A stretch of DNA of 64,000 nucleotides from Aquimarina longa SW024 (GCF_001401755.1 NZ_KQ474100.1:2884-66883); one strand, 5' to 3'; counted from the stretch's first letter, positions 9,868 through 19,352 are shown. Program-made: numbers and translations. The notes: generated from the sequence alone by a model not told the origin.

Positions 9868-10626
9868 TTAAATAATATTTATTTTATCATATAATTGTTT
9901 TCTATAATTTTTAGAAACAGGAAGACTTTTACTATTATCCATAATTACCGCTCCTCCTTCTTCTTTTATAATGTAATCTACATGATTAAGGTTTATCAAA
10001 TATGATTTATGGATACGTAAAAAATCATAATGTTTTAGTTTGTTCTCAAAATGTTTAAGATTTTTAGAGATAACTATTTCTTTTTCATTATCAAGTGTAA
10101 AAATGGTGTAATTTCTATTACTAGAGCAGTATAGTATTTTTGAAGGAGCTATGACATGAACTTCTTTTGCATCTGTTATTGATATTTTATAAGGTATTGA
10201 ATCAGAATGTGTTTTTTTAGAATCATTAAGAAGATTTTCTTTAAATACGAGAGAAGTAGCCTTTTTTATGTAAGCTTTATTAACCACTTTAATTAGTTTG
10301 TTGATATCGATAGGTTTTAAGATATAATCTATTGCATTATATTGATATCCTTTAACAGCATATTTTTCATGAGCAGATACAAAAACAATAGTAAAATTGA
10401 AACTCTCAAATTCATTAAGAATATCAAAAGCCATTGTTGTTCCTAATTGAATATCAATAAAAACTAAATCAGGGTTTAATTGAGACAATAATTTATGAGC
10501 AGAAGTCTTGTTATTAGCTTTTCCAATAATCGTTACTTGTGGACAATACATATCGAGTAACAAGCTTATATTTTCTCTATCTTTTTTTTCATCATCAATA
10601 ATAATACTTTTTAGTATGTATTTCAT
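9868..10626 (-). CDS. LytTR-family response regulator
   Basis: From the chosen ATG at 10626 the protein has 252 residues. The receiver domain shows acidic pair Asp11-Asp12, phospho-acceptor Asp58 in VFIDIQ and Lys104 in DYILKP. The C-terminal LytTR DNA-binding domain follows, with LRIHKSYLINLNHVDYI and ending in LPVSKNYRKQLYDKI. The frame is open 24 residues further upstream, but MKYILKSIIIDDE is the standard receiver start and the upstream part looks like untranslated DNA. LytTR regulators normally pair with a 5TM or LytS-type histidine kinase; none is adjacent, so this is an orphan. It probably controls a small set of surface or secreted genes. Confidence 0.85.
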   Translation of the reverse strand: MKYILKSIIIDDEKKDRENISLLLDMYCPQVTIIGKANNKTSAHKLLSQLNPDLVFIDIQLGTTMAFDILNEFESFNFTIVFVSAHEKYAVKGYQYNAIDYILKPIDINKLIKVVNKAYIKKATSLVFKENLLNDSKKTHSDSIPYKISITDAKEVHVIAPSKILYCSSNRNYTIFTLDNEKEIVISKNLKHFENKLKHYDFLRIHKSYLINLNHVDYIIKEEGGAVIMDNSKSLPVSKNYRKQLYDKINII

Positions 10627-11070
10627 CCTTTTTGATTTTAATAATAGAGTAGGTATAATAGCCTTTAATTTTTTAAAGTTACTATAAACACTATTCACTT
10701 TTTAGTGTTTTTACCTCCTGAATTTTTAATATTTATAATAGCTCATTTTAGTTCTAATGATAACAATATTAGTCCTATTTTTTGGGGAGTTCTTATTTGT
10801 TTCATAGGTTTTTCTTATTCCTATATAATTATTTCATACTATAATAAGTAATGGTGTAGGATTACCCTAAGATAATAGTGATCAGATAGCAAGTTCTACT
10901 AACTCGATACAAGTTGTTATACCTCATGGTTTTATGAACTAAAAAAACCTGTTATACAAGAATATGCATATTAAATACACTCAAAAGGTGCTTTCGTGTA
11001 AAGTAGAGGTATTTCAAATAACTATTCATATAATTTAGCACTATAATTAATTTTTAAAACCTTAAATATT
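10627..11070. other. Gene-poor region with a short membrane-like frame remnant
   Basis: Between the LytTR gene and the small secreted protein there is no convincing gene. One plus-strand frame at about 10669-10854 stays open and reads as two hydrophobic segments (FLIFIIAHF and FWGVLICFIGFSYSYIIIS), but it has no ATG and overlaps the LytTR promoter. It may be a fragment of a lost membrane protein. I see no clear promoter box or hairpin. Confidence 0.3.
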
Positions 11071-11367
11071 ATGAAAATCAAATTTTTAACATTAGTAATG
11101 GCAATAGCCTTTGTAGGGATTGCACACGCGGATTGTACTGTAACAACAGATTGTGTAACTAAAACTTATCAGACTAATAGTGTTTCTGTAAGTTATAATG
11201 GAACAAATGTGATTGTTAAAAACGGTGAAGGAGCTGTAATTGATTCTTTTGTTTGTGAAAATTCTAGTGTAAGCTCTAATTGCTCAACAGGAGATAATGG
11301 TGGAGGAGATTTTGATATCTGTGATCATATCCCAGCTAATTTAAAGCCTCTTTTTGGATGCCAATAA
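11071..11367 (+). CDS. Small secreted six-cysteine protein
   Basis: This is a 98-residue precursor with a classic signal peptide (LTLVMAIAFVGIAHA, cleavage after Ala20) giving a mature chain of about 78 residues. Six cysteines are at 22, 28, 62, 71, 84 and 97, enough for three disulfides. The mature part has repeated Ser/Thr/Val strands followed by a glycine-rich GDNGGGD linker and a DICDHIP tail. I do not recognise the family. It is expressed alone, with a strong terminator at 11479-11510, and lies in a low-density region. A structural surface peptide, a bacteriocin-like factor or a small adhesin are possible; the sequence does not decide between them. Confidence 0.75.
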   Translation: MKIKFLTLVMAIAFVGIAHADCTVTTDCVTKTYQTNSVSVSYNGTNVIVKNGEGAVIDSFVCENSSVSSNCSTGDNGGGDFDICDHIPANLKPLFGCQ

Positions 11368-11478
11368 TCATTTGTTATCTAAATTAATTGAATATTTTTA
11401 GGTTTTTTCAATTATAACTTAATATCTAATTAAGGGGCTTATGATTGTTAACTCATTAAAATTATTCGTAAGAAAAGT

Positions 11479-11510
11479 AAAAAGGGGTTTGAAATGTCAA
11501 ACCCCTTTTT
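11479..11510 (+). terminator. Strong intrinsic terminator
   Basis: A perfect 14-bp stem, AAAAAGGGGTTTGA with TCAAACCCCTTTTT, around loop AATG is followed by another T. It ends the small secreted protein gene 111 bases downstream of its stop. Confidence 0.9.
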
Positions 11511-11699
11511 TAGACTCAGATTAAAATCTAGTAGAAGGACTTACATTGTTTATACCTGATTTCTATATATACCATACTAAAAATAGCTTAAGTAATACTC
11601 TTTTGATATGTATGGATGAACAATGCATCATATCTAAATTCTGAGAAAAAAGCTACAATAAATTATATTTATAAGAATGTAATCATTAAATAATTCCTA

Positions 11700-12330
11700 T
11701 ATCATTTTTGGAAGGTTTTATACTAGGGTTAGGAATGATCATTTTTATAGTTTCCGTCTTTTTTTTGTTATTAAATAGTAAGTCTTTAATTTGGATCTAA
11801 AGCATTAGTAGCACTAGTATTAGGTATATTTTTTAATGATATAGTATGCGTGTTATTATGGACTTTCTTCTTTTATGCTTACAGAACAAAATCAGTTTTG
11901 AGTCGGTAGTATGGAGGAGTCTAATTCCTTTTGTTTTAGGGATTAATTATTGTATGAAAAAAATGATGTGACTGGCTGATGTCTCTGTTAATTGATTAAG
12001 AAAACAACCATTTTTTATAAAAGGATTTGGAGTTAATTTTTTTACCCCCTTTGTTTTTGCTGTATTTGGTAATTTATGATGTTTAAGCCTCAAAATCCTA
12101 AGGTTTTAAAGGGCTTGAGATTTATATTTAGCCTTTTTCATTTTTACTATACTTAGATTATAGTACAGAAGTTTACCTATATGCTCAGGAATATATGATA
12201 AATATGGTACTAATTTTAGAAGTTTTGGACATGGGGCTTTATATGGTGTTATGGTAGGATAGGTACCAATGCTCTGTTCGAAAGAAAAGGATTTAGATAT
12301 ATAGATTAGATTACTACATTGATACATATT
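11700..12330 (+). pseudogene. Decayed LysE/RhtB-family exporter
   Basis: Conserved pieces of a LysE-type amino-acid exporter can be read across several frames with stops between them. The first is FLEGFILGLGMIIFIVSVFF with LLLNSKS (11702-11800), matching the N-terminal TM1 of the family. A second is ALVALVLGIFFNDIVCVLLW (about 11802-11912), matching TM2. A third is FFIKGFGVNFFTPFVFAVFG (about 12010-12072), matching the conserved region after the loop. Later fragments around 12190-12300 are too decayed to place. The order and spacing fit one gene broken by many mutations. Boundaries are approximate. Confidence 0.55.
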
Positions 12331-12560
12331 TTAAATCTCAAAATTAGTACACTTATAATGTTTTTGGATTAGTACACATAGTTTATTTTGGTTGCTATTA
12401 TTACGTTATAAATTTTATGTTTGATCTCTGTTTTTTTTGGATATTTTCAATGGGTGTACTTAGATATCTCATTAATCCTAAAAATTTAATACAATCATTT
12501 AAGATTATTAAAATAACGTAGAATTTTATATACCTTTAAGAAAATCTTAAATCCAACTTT
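12331..12560. other. Intergenic region with no gene
   Basis: This AT-rich stretch ahead of the lipoprotein gene shows no ORF or hairpin. A TACCTTTA sequence at about 12530 resembles the Bacteroidota -7 box, but no upstream -33 element is clear. Confidence 0.3.
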
Positions 12561-13586
12561 ATGAAAACACAACATTTAATTTTTATGGGCTTTTTTTCTA
12601 TTTTTATGGCAACTTCTTGCAGCAATGACCTTGTAGAGGAAGTATCTTCTGTACCAGATAAAGAAGTTATAGAAAATAACCAGCCTTTTTTTGAAGATTA
12701 TTCGCACTTGGCTTCAACAAGCAAACGTCTTACATTTTTACCGGATAAAGTTTCTTTTACAGCTCCAGGCTTGTATCCAGAAGGAGTAGAGTTTGATTTT
12801 AGACGAAATCGATTTTATGTAAGTTCATTTACTCAAGGTACTATTGGGATTGTTACTAATGAAGGGGAGTATGTACCTTTTATTGAAGACGAGATATTAA
12901 CAGCTACCGTAGGGGTTCATATTGATAATATACGTGATAGAATTTATGTTACTATTGGTAGTTTTTTTCAAAATATAGCTGGTGTTGCTGGCTATGATCT
13001 TAAAACAGGAAAACGAATTTTGTATGTGGATTTAGTAGGTTTGATACCTAATACGAATCCTTTTCCTAATGATTTGATTACAGATTTTGAAGGAAATATA
13101 TACGTTACAGATACAGGTACATCAACACTTTATAAAATAAATACTGAAGGAGAAGCTTCTATATTTTTACAAGATGAAAAGTTGAAACCATCTGTAGGTT
13201 TTGGTATTAATGGAATTACATACCATCCATTTGGTTTTTTATTGGTGGCAAGTAGCGATGCGAAAATCTTTAGAGTACCAATCAATAAACCAGAGTCTTT
13301 TACTGCTATTGATCTTCCGGTAGGCGGTCTTGATGGATTACAGATTATTGATTTTAGAACGATACATGCAGTTAGTAATTTTGCTAATGTAATCGAATAT
13401 AAAAGTAATGATGCTTGGCGGACTATAGAATTAGGAAGTTCTTATACAGTACAAGGTGACTTTCCTACTACGCTTGCTAATGCGTATTTTAAGACCACTT
13501 ATGTGATAAATAGTTCACTAGACGATCTATTTAGAGGAGCAAATCCTCCCGTAGAAACATTTACTATAGAAAAAGTAGTTTTTTAA
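12561..13586 (+). CDS. Lipoprotein with SMP-30/gluconolactonase-like beta-propeller
   Basis: The 341-residue protein has a lipoprotein signal ending in ATSC, with lipidated Cys20, so it is held on the outer or inner membrane facing the periplasm or surface. From about residue 55 it has repeated strand motifs typical of SMP-30/NHL-like six-bladed propellers, including PEGVEFDFRRNRFYVSSF, NDLITDFEGNIYVTDTGTST and NGITYHPFGFLLVAS. SMP-30 enzymes are metal-dependent lactonases, but many such Bacteroidota proteins are only binding scaffolds and I cannot confirm catalytic residues. The gene is monocistronic, ending before the perfect palindromic terminator at 13715-13754. Confidence 0.75.
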   Translation: MKTQHLIFMGFFSIFMATSCSNDLVEEVSSVPDKEVIENNQPFFEDYSHLASTSKRLTFLPDKVSFTAPGLYPEGVEFDFRRNRFYVSSFTQGTIGIVTNEGEYVPFIEDEILTATVGVHIDNIRDRIYVTIGSFFQNIAGVAGYDLKTGKRILYVDLVGLIPNTNPFPNDLITDFEGNIYVTDTGTSTLYKINTEGEASIFLQDEKLKPSVGFGINGITYHPFGFLLVASSDAKIFRVPINKPESFTAIDLPVGGLDGLQIIDFRTIHAVSNFANVIEYKSNDAWRTIELGSSYTVQGDFPTTLANAYFKTTYVINSSLDDLFRGANPPVETFTIEKVVF

Positions 13587-13714
13587 AAAGAATACTATCG
13601 TTTCTTAGAAAATAAAATAACGATTTAAAATTCCTTTTTTAATTAATACTTTAGGGTAAGAAAAAACATTTTTTTTGTAGAATTTAGAACTTAAAAAGTA
13701 TAAAAATAGATGTA

Positions 13715-13754
13715 AAAGCCCCTTATGAATTTTTAAAAATTCATAAGGGGCTTT
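13715..13754. terminator. Perfect 40-bp palindromic bidirectional terminator
   Basis: A 20-bp arm (AAAGCCCCTTATGAATTTTT) is followed directly by its exact complement. It serves both the plus-strand lipoprotein and the minus-strand hydrolase, whose stop lies only five bases away. Confidence 0.9.
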
Positions 13755-13759
13755 AAAAA

Positions 13760-14773
13760 TTATGATTTATTACCTAAAATTCTACTAAATAATTTTTTTA
13801 GAAGAGGAGAAACTTCTTCCATATTTCTTTCTCTTTCTTTTGCCATAAGGGTATTATTGTTATCATAAAATAATTCATAACTAAATACAAATCGACTCGC
13901 ACCTTTATCAATACCTAATTGTCCAAACCTTAAATCATTAAAAAATAATTTATCATTTTTCTTTTCGATAGTATACCAACCTTCTGATAATTTGATTAAT
14001 CGAGGAATCAAAGGGTCGTTTTTCATTTTTCCTAATAAGTGGTGATTCTTTGGAAACTTTATAAAAGTAATAATAGGGTCCTTATCTAATATAGAATAAT
14101 AACCAATTAAAAAAGAATCTTCTGTTTCTACATTACTAGTCCATAAAATACTATTTAGAGGAGTCGGTTTTGTTTGTATTTCTTTATAACGGATATGTTG
14201 ATTTTCTAAATTAGTTTGGAATACACCATAAGTATACCATTTTAATCCCAGTGTTATAATCATATATACACTACTAATATACAACCCAAGAGTATTTATT
14301 TTATATCGTTTGGGATCAGTACGTTTATAAAACATTGCTATAATCAAACACGCTAAAAAGGGGATAGTGTATAAAGGGTCTACCACAAATATGTTTTTAA
14401 ATGAAACTTTATACGCAAAGGGCCAAAATAATTGAGTTCCCCATGTAGTAAAAGCATCTAGAATAGGGTGTGTAAAAATGCCCCAAAACATAAGCTTAGA
14501 CCAATCTTTCCAATCGGCATCTTTGTTTCTATATAATTTAGATATCAAAAAACCTAGTATTGGGGCTACCAGAATACTAAAAAGAATAGAATGTGAAAAA
14601 CCTCGATGTAGTTCATTTGCGGTAATATTATCTACAAAAACTTTTGATAATACATCCAGATCCGGAATAGTTCCTGCGATGGCCCCCCATAGCATAGCTT
14701 TATTCCCAACTTTTTTGCCTAAAACAGCCTCTCCTACAGCGGCACCTAATACAATTTGAGTCAATGAATCCAT
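13760..14773 (-). CDS. Membrane-bound metal-dependent hydrolase (YdjM/DUF457 family)
   Basis: This 337-residue inner-membrane protein belongs to the LexA-regulated YdjM-like family. The N-terminus is MDSLTQIVLGAAVGEAVLGK followed by GAIAGTIPDLDVL (Asp pair) and a histidine-bearing ELHRGFSHSILF segment, the residues proposed to bind metal. A second histidine segment, GIFTHPILDAFTTWGTQLFWP, follows, then several TM helices. The C-terminal 130 residues are soluble. The substrate is unknown. Its ATG overlaps the stop codon of the upstream 128-residue frame by one base (TAATG), so translation may be coupled. Confidence 0.8.
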   Translation of the reverse strand: MDSLTQIVLGAAVGEAVLGKKVGNKAMLWGAIAGTIPDLDVLSKVFVDNITANELHRGFSHSILFSILVAPILGFLISKLYRNKDADWKDWSKLMFWGIFTHPILDAFTTWGTQLFWPFAYKVSFKNIFVVDPLYTIPFLACLIIAMFYKRTDPKRYKINTLGLYISSVYMIITLGLKWYTYGVFQTNLENQHIRYKEIQTKPTPLNSILWTSNVETEDSFLIGYYSILDKDPIITFIKFPKNHHLLGKMKNDPLIPRLIKLSEGWYTIEKKNDKLFFNDLRFGQLGIDKGASRFVFSYELFYDNNNTLMAKERERNMEEVSPLLKKLFSRILGNKS

Positions 14774-15159
14774 TAGTATAATTGAAATTTAAAAGGGGTT
14801 CTAATTTCATATTCACTTAGCGAAATTAGTTCAACCAAAGGTTTTAAGAGTGCATTGGAGATTAAATTTCTATGTTGTACATACAATTTCATTTCGACTG
14901 GTTTAGCACCTAAAGAACTTTTTATAATTTCTGCAGTTCTTCCTAGCCTAAGTTCCTGAACTTTTTTTGTAATTGCTAAATCTACGTAATCATATAACAT
15001 TTTTTGATAAATAGGATGAGATGTATTATAGCTATAATCAATACCAATGTGGTTTGAATCTATTGCACTATCAAGTACAAAAGATGTGTGATTGGTATGA
15101 TTATAATATGCATATTGTAATGAAGTCGTTTTACAATTAATTTTTATTTTTTCAAGCAT
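14773..15159 (-). pseudogene. C-terminal remnant of a FemAB/GNAT-like acetyltransferase
   Basis: The 128 residues match only the C-terminal part of the Bacteroidota peptidogalycan/GNAT-like proteins, which are normally about 350-400 residues. Signs are IGIDYSYN, YQKMLYDYVDLAI, ELRLGRTAEIIKSSLGAKP and the final EIRTPFK. The N-terminal catalytic half is missing. In the same frame the DNA stays open without an ATG to about 15270 and would add a hydrophobic segment (FFIILLLLVLTYFYIKK), with a seven-T tract at its beginning. So the gene is either a truncated relic or a short membrane-anchored derivative with a rare start. It is coupled to the downstream hydrolase gene by a TAATG overlap. Confidence 0.55.
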
Positions 15160-15427
15160 ATATTTCTTAGCGTGACTTTTTAGATAGATTGTAGCCCAAT
15201 GTGTTTCAAAATTACATTTTTTTATATAAAAGTAAGTTAAAACTAGTAATAGAAGAATAATAAAAAAAGATTACGAATAGTTATATTCTTAACTATATGT
15301 ATTTTTTTAAATCATACTTTTTACCGTTAAATATATGTTTTTAAACGAAAACTATTTCATAAAATTTAGTTTTGTTATGTATATGTCAAATAAGTTTATT
15401 TCCTTTAGACGGTAATTGGGGAATTAG

Positions 15428-15835
15428 ATGAATATACAAGTAAATTGTGTCTTATTAGTTGATGATGATAAGGCTACAAATTTTTTTAACGAAAGAGTTG
15501 TAACTAAACATGAAAATTTTTGTAAAGTATATACGGTACAAAGTGGGAAAGTAGCTTTAGAATATCTCAGTGCTGTAGAAAAAAACGAAGCCATTAAACC
15601 TAATCTCATTTTTTTGGATATTAATATGCCTGCAATGAATGGATGGGAATTTTTAGTAGAGTTTTCTAAACTAAATCATGAATTGACAGAAGGTATAAAA
15701 ATAATTTTATTATCAACATCCTCTAATCCGGATGATGTGATGGCATCTGCTAAAAATCACTCGGTTGATGATTTTATAAATAAACCCCTGTCTTTAGAGT
15801 TGTTAGATGATATATTAATTAAACATTTTAATTAA
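15428..15835 (+). CDS. Single-domain response regulator (CheY-like) 1
   Basis: The 135-residue protein is a bare receiver domain with no output domain. Asp12-14 form the acidic pocket, Asp64 in FLDINMP accepts phosphate, and Lys119 in INKPLS completes the site. It is related to the next gene, sharing DINMPxMNGWEFL and a following KLN motif. The two genes look like an old tandem duplication. It is likely the phospho-partner of the histidine kinase at 19349, or a phosphate relay intermediate. The 259-base gap to the second regulator suggests a separate promoter. Confidence 0.88.
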   Translation: MNIQVNCVLLVDDDKATNFFNERVVTKHENFCKVYTVQSGKVALEYLSAVEKNEAIKPNLIFLDINMPAMNGWEFLVEFSKLNHELTEGIKIILLSTSSNPDDVMASAKNHSVDDFINKPLSLELLDDILIKHFN

Positions 15836-16094
15836 ATATAAGAAGTAAATATTTTTTTTGGGGAAGTGATATATTGTTAATAAAAATATAGGTAGTATTT
15901 TTTCTCATTTAATGAGCAAGAATATTTATGTTTTATCGTTTATTTGTGTACTTAACCCTAAAATAATGACGTTTGATTATTTTTAAAATATTAAGTTTTT
16001 AATTTCTTTTGTATCAAACTATTTTTGGTGTCGATATTTTATTAAAATGTAAAAAGAAAGATAAGATCACAAGGTTATTTTATTTCTGAATACA

Positions 16095-16535
16095 ATGAAA
16101 AAAATTAAAACATTTCTTTTAGTAGATGATAATAATTCTACTAACTTCTTTAATAAAACAATTATCCAAAAAACGGAAAGTGTTGAGGAAGTATTAATTG
16201 CCAAAAATGGAGCAGAAGCTATAGAGTATATTAGATCAGGAGTGATACCAGAAGTTATTTTCTTGGATATTAATATGCCTGTAATGAATGGGTGGGAATT
16301 TTTGGATACCTACAGAAAACTAAACAACACTTCAGAAAAAACTATTATTATTTTGATGATTGGTACAGAACTTGCTGAAGAAGATATAGAAAAAGCAAGA
16401 AATATGGTAGAAATAAAAGAATTTAGAGACAAAATGCTTACTAAAGAAATTGTTTGTGATATTATATCTACATATTTTGAGAATATAAATTCTGTTTTAT
16501 GCTCTAAATCTAAAAGCTTAACATCACAGATGTGA
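16095..16535 (+). CDS. Single-domain response regulator (CheY-like) 2
   Basis: This 146-residue receiver has Asp11-Asp12, acceptor Asp58 in FLDINMP and Lys113 in FRDKML. Compared with its neighbour, the usual Ser/Thr switch position after strand 4 (LLSTSS in the paralogue) reads LMIGTE, so the switch residue is missing or shifted. There is no DNA-binding domain. It lies 108 bases upstream of the TonB receptor gene, on the same strand. By position it could belong to the receptor/kinase system that follows. Confidence 0.85.
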   Translation: MKKIKTFLLVDDNNSTNFFNKTIIQKTESVEEVLIAKNGAEAIEYIRSGVIPEVIFLDINMPVMNGWEFLDTYRKLNNTSEKTIIILMIGTELAEEDIEKARNMVEIKEFRDKMLTKEIVCDIISTYFENINSVLCSKSKSLTSQM

Positions 16536-16643
16536 TGATCAATACTTATTTTATAAATTTAAGAACATTAATTTTATTATAATTCCCCCTAGAAAAGAAA
16601 TAAACATATCAAAAATACAATACTAAAAACACATAGCAGGTTA

Positions 16644-19352
16644 TTGATTAGGAGTAGATTGCTTTTTATTTTTGCATTCTTTTTCTGTATTGTTTCAGTA
16701 ACTTTTTCTCAACCAATAGCCGTTATAAAAGGTAATGTTTCTGATCAATTTGGGAACCTTCCTGGAGCTAGAGTTTCTATTGAGGGTACAGAAAAAAATA
16801 CAACAACAGATGTTAATGGTAATTATCATTTTGAAATTGATGAAGGAGAGTATGTGGTTACCTCTAAATTTGTAATGTATACACCGATTTCTAAAACAGT
16901 AAATATAAAAGTTGGAGATACAATAACTGTTGATTTTATCTTAGAAACAGGATTCTCAATAGATCAACCAGTTTCCTTAGGATCTAGAGCCAAGCCTAAA
17001 TCACTTTTAAAAAATACCGCGGCTGTTGATATTATTTCGCCTCAGCAATTAACAAGTTCATCTCAGATTGAGCTAAGTCATATTCTACATTATTTAATTC
17101 CTTCTTATCACTCTACAAATCAGACTATAGCAGATGGAACCGATCATATTGATCCAGCAACACTTAGAGGACTAGGTCCAGATCAAGTATTAGTACTCAT
17201 TAATGGTAAGCGTAGACATAATAGTTCCTTATTAAATGTTAATGGTACTGTAGGAAGAGGCTCGGTAGGTACTGACTTTAATGCGATACCAATAGCTTCT
17301 ATTGAACGTATCGAAGTATTAAGAGACGGAGCCACCTCACAATACGGTTCTGATGCAATCGCAGGAGTGATCAACATTATACTAAAAAAACAAATAGAAA
17401 TTATTCAATTAGATAATAGAGTTGCAATAAATACAAAAGGAGATGGACTTAATAGGTACTCTTCTGCAAATTTTGGATTAAAAATTGGTAAGGCAGGCTT
17501 TATTAATGTTACCGCAGAATATAAAGATAGAGAAGCTGTCAATAGGTCAGGAGATTATACGGGTACAGTTTATTCTAATGATACTAGTGCAGATCAATTA
17601 TTAATCGAAAAAAATAGTTTTTTTGATCAAACTGGATATGCTGATAAACGAGTAATGGAGATCGGAAGTGCAGAAACACAGAATCTTGCACTATCATTTA
17701 ATGGAGAGTTAACGATGTCTGATTATGCAGTGTTTTATATGCATGGAGGAAGAAATTATAGAGAAGGCAAATCAAAAGGATTTTATCGATTCCCTAAGGA
17801 GCAAGATAAGGTGGTTTTAGAATTATTTCCAAATGGATTTTCTCCAGAAATCCTTACAGATATTCAGGATGATGCAATTTCTGGAGGTATAAGAGGAGTC
17901 AAAAACGATTGGGATGTAGATTTTAGTCATTCTATAGGTATTAATAGATTAGATTATACTGTAAATAATTCGAATAATGCCTCATTAGGAGTAGCATCAC
18001 CAACAACTTTTTATGCAGGAGGTTTTAGATATAAACAAAATACTACGAACCTCGATATTTCAAGAACATTTGATTGGCTTAGTGGTGTAAATATTGCTTT
18101 TGGAGCAGAATTACGAGTAGAGAACTATGAAATTGTAGCAGGAGAAGAAGCTTCTTATGTTAATAATGAAAGGACGTATATTAATGATCTAGGTATAGAA
18201 TTACCTAGAATAGTAGGAGCACAAGTTTTTCCTGGTTTTCAACCAGAAAATGAATTAAGTCGTTTTAGGACAAATAGCTCTGGTTATCTAGATATTGAAG
18301 TGAATATAACAGATAAATTGTTGATGAGAGGAGCAACTAGATACGAAGCATATAATGATTTTGGAGGACAAACGATATGGATGTTATCAGGTAGATATAG
18401 AATTAAAGATAAGATTAGTGTAAGAGCAGGTTATTCTACAGGATTTAGAGCTCCATCGCTTCATCAAGTTTTTTTTCAGAATATTAGCACTCAGTTTGTT
18501 AATGGAGAAAGTATGCAAGTAGGTACATTTAATAATGAAAGTGCCATAGTAGGTACAGAAGCTTTTGATATAGGGAAATTAAAACCAGAACTGTCAAGTC
18601 ACCTAAGTGTCGGTCTTAGTGGAAAAATCAGTGATAATATTACCTATAGCTTTGATTATTATCAAATTGATATAAAAGATAGAATTGTTCTTTCAGGTAG
18701 ATTTTCAGAAGGTTATGAAGAACTATTAAAACCATTTAATGTTAGTGCAGCTCAATTTTTTACCAATGCAATAGATTCTAAAACATCAGGAATCGATATG
18801 TCTCTATTCTTTAAGAGAACACTAGGTACAGGAGAATTTAATGCTTCGATAGGAGCTAATGTTACACAAACTAAAGTAAAAGGTCCTATAAAAGTTTCTA
18901 AAGCATTAGTAGGGCAAGAAAAAGTACTATTTAATAGAGAAGAAATAGCTAGGGTAGAGCATGCACAACCTAATTATAAAATTAGCTCGTTATTTTCGTA
19001 TGATTATGATCAGTTTAAATTTCAGATGACAAATACATTTTTTGGAGAAGTTAAATTTATTCATCCTAATGATGATGATCCTCTTAATTGGGTAGTAAAT
19101 GACTTTACAGGAGAAAAAGAAACCAGAGATCAAAAGTTTTCTCCAAAACTGGTGACAGATATGGCAGTATCATATCAGATTAATGATTATATCAAGTGTA
19201 CCTTAGGAGGAAACAATATTTTTGATATATATCCTGATACTCATAAACATACAGCTAATAGAGAAGATGGTAATTTTGTATATAGTAGAAGAGTACAGCA
19301 GTTCGGAGTTAATGGATCAAACTATTATGCACGAGTATTACTTAGATTATGA
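16644..19352 (+). CDS. TonB-dependent receptor with N-terminal regulatory domain
   Basis: This 902-residue outer-membrane transporter starts at TTG 16644, preceded by AGCAGG at a good distance, and begins with a signal peptide (LLFIFAFFFCIVSVTFSQ). After it comes a carboxypeptidase-regulatory-like beta-sandwich (about 25-110). The plug domain follows, with LRGLGPDQVLVLINGKRRH and IERIEVLRDGATSQYGSDAI. The remainder is the 22-strand barrel, ending in aromatic-rich YYARVLLRL. The gene is similar to the receptor at 32544. Its stop overlaps the start of the sensor kinase gene by four bases (ATGA), which is unusual and strongly suggests a functional link: the receptor may report ligand status to the kinase. 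The substrate is unknown; no SusD partner is present, so glycan import is unlikely. Confidence 0.9.
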   Translation: MIRSRLLFIFAFFFCIVSVTFSQPIAVIKGNVSDQFGNLPGARVSIEGTEKNTTTDVNGNYHFEIDEGEYVVTSKFVMYTPISKTVNIKVGDTITVDFILETGFSIDQPVSLGSRAKPKSLLKNTAAVDIISPQQLTSSSQIELSHILHYLIPSYHSTNQTIADGTDHIDPATLRGLGPDQVLVLINGKRRHNSSLLNVNGTVGRGSVGTDFNAIPIASIERIEVLRDGATSQYGSDAIAGVINIILKKQIEIIQLDNRVAINTKGDGLNRYSSANFGLKIGKAGFINVTAEYKDREAVNRSGDYTGTVYSNDTSADQLLIEKNSFFDQTGYADKRVMEIGSAETQNLALSFNGELTMSDYAVFYMHGGRNYREGKSKGFYRFPKEQDKVVLELFPNGFSPEILTDIQDDAISGGIRGVKNDWDVDFSHSIGINRLDYTVNNSNNASLGVASPTTFYAGGFRYKQNTTNLDISRTFDWLSGVNIAFGAELRVENYEIVAGEEASYVNNERTYINDLGIELPRIVGAQVFPGFQPENELSRFRTNSSGYLDIEVNITDKLLMRGATRYEAYNDFGGQTIWMLSGRYRIKDKISVRAGYSTGFRAPSLHQVFFQNISTQFVNGESMQVGTFNNESAIVGTEAFDIGKLKPELSSHLSVGLSGKISDNITYSFDYYQIDIKDRIVLSGRFSEGYEELLKPFNVSAAQFFTNAIDSKTSGIDMSLFFKRTLGTGEFNASIGANVTQTKVKGPIKVSKALVGQEKVLFNREEIARVEHAQPNYKISSLFSYDYDQFKFQMTNTFFGEVKFIHPNDDDPLNWVVNDFTGEKETRDQKFSPKLVTDMAVSYQINDYIKCTLGGNNIFDIYPDTHKHTANREDGNFVYSRRVQQFGVNGSNYYARVLLRL

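Noticed and set aside
10669..10854. Open hydrophobic frame near the LytTR promoter
   Set aside because: No ATG, overlaps a likely promoter and cannot be matched to a family; noted only as a remnant.
12106..12327. Minus-strand 73-residue frame
   Set aside because: It lies opposite the decayed LysE gene and has no family character.
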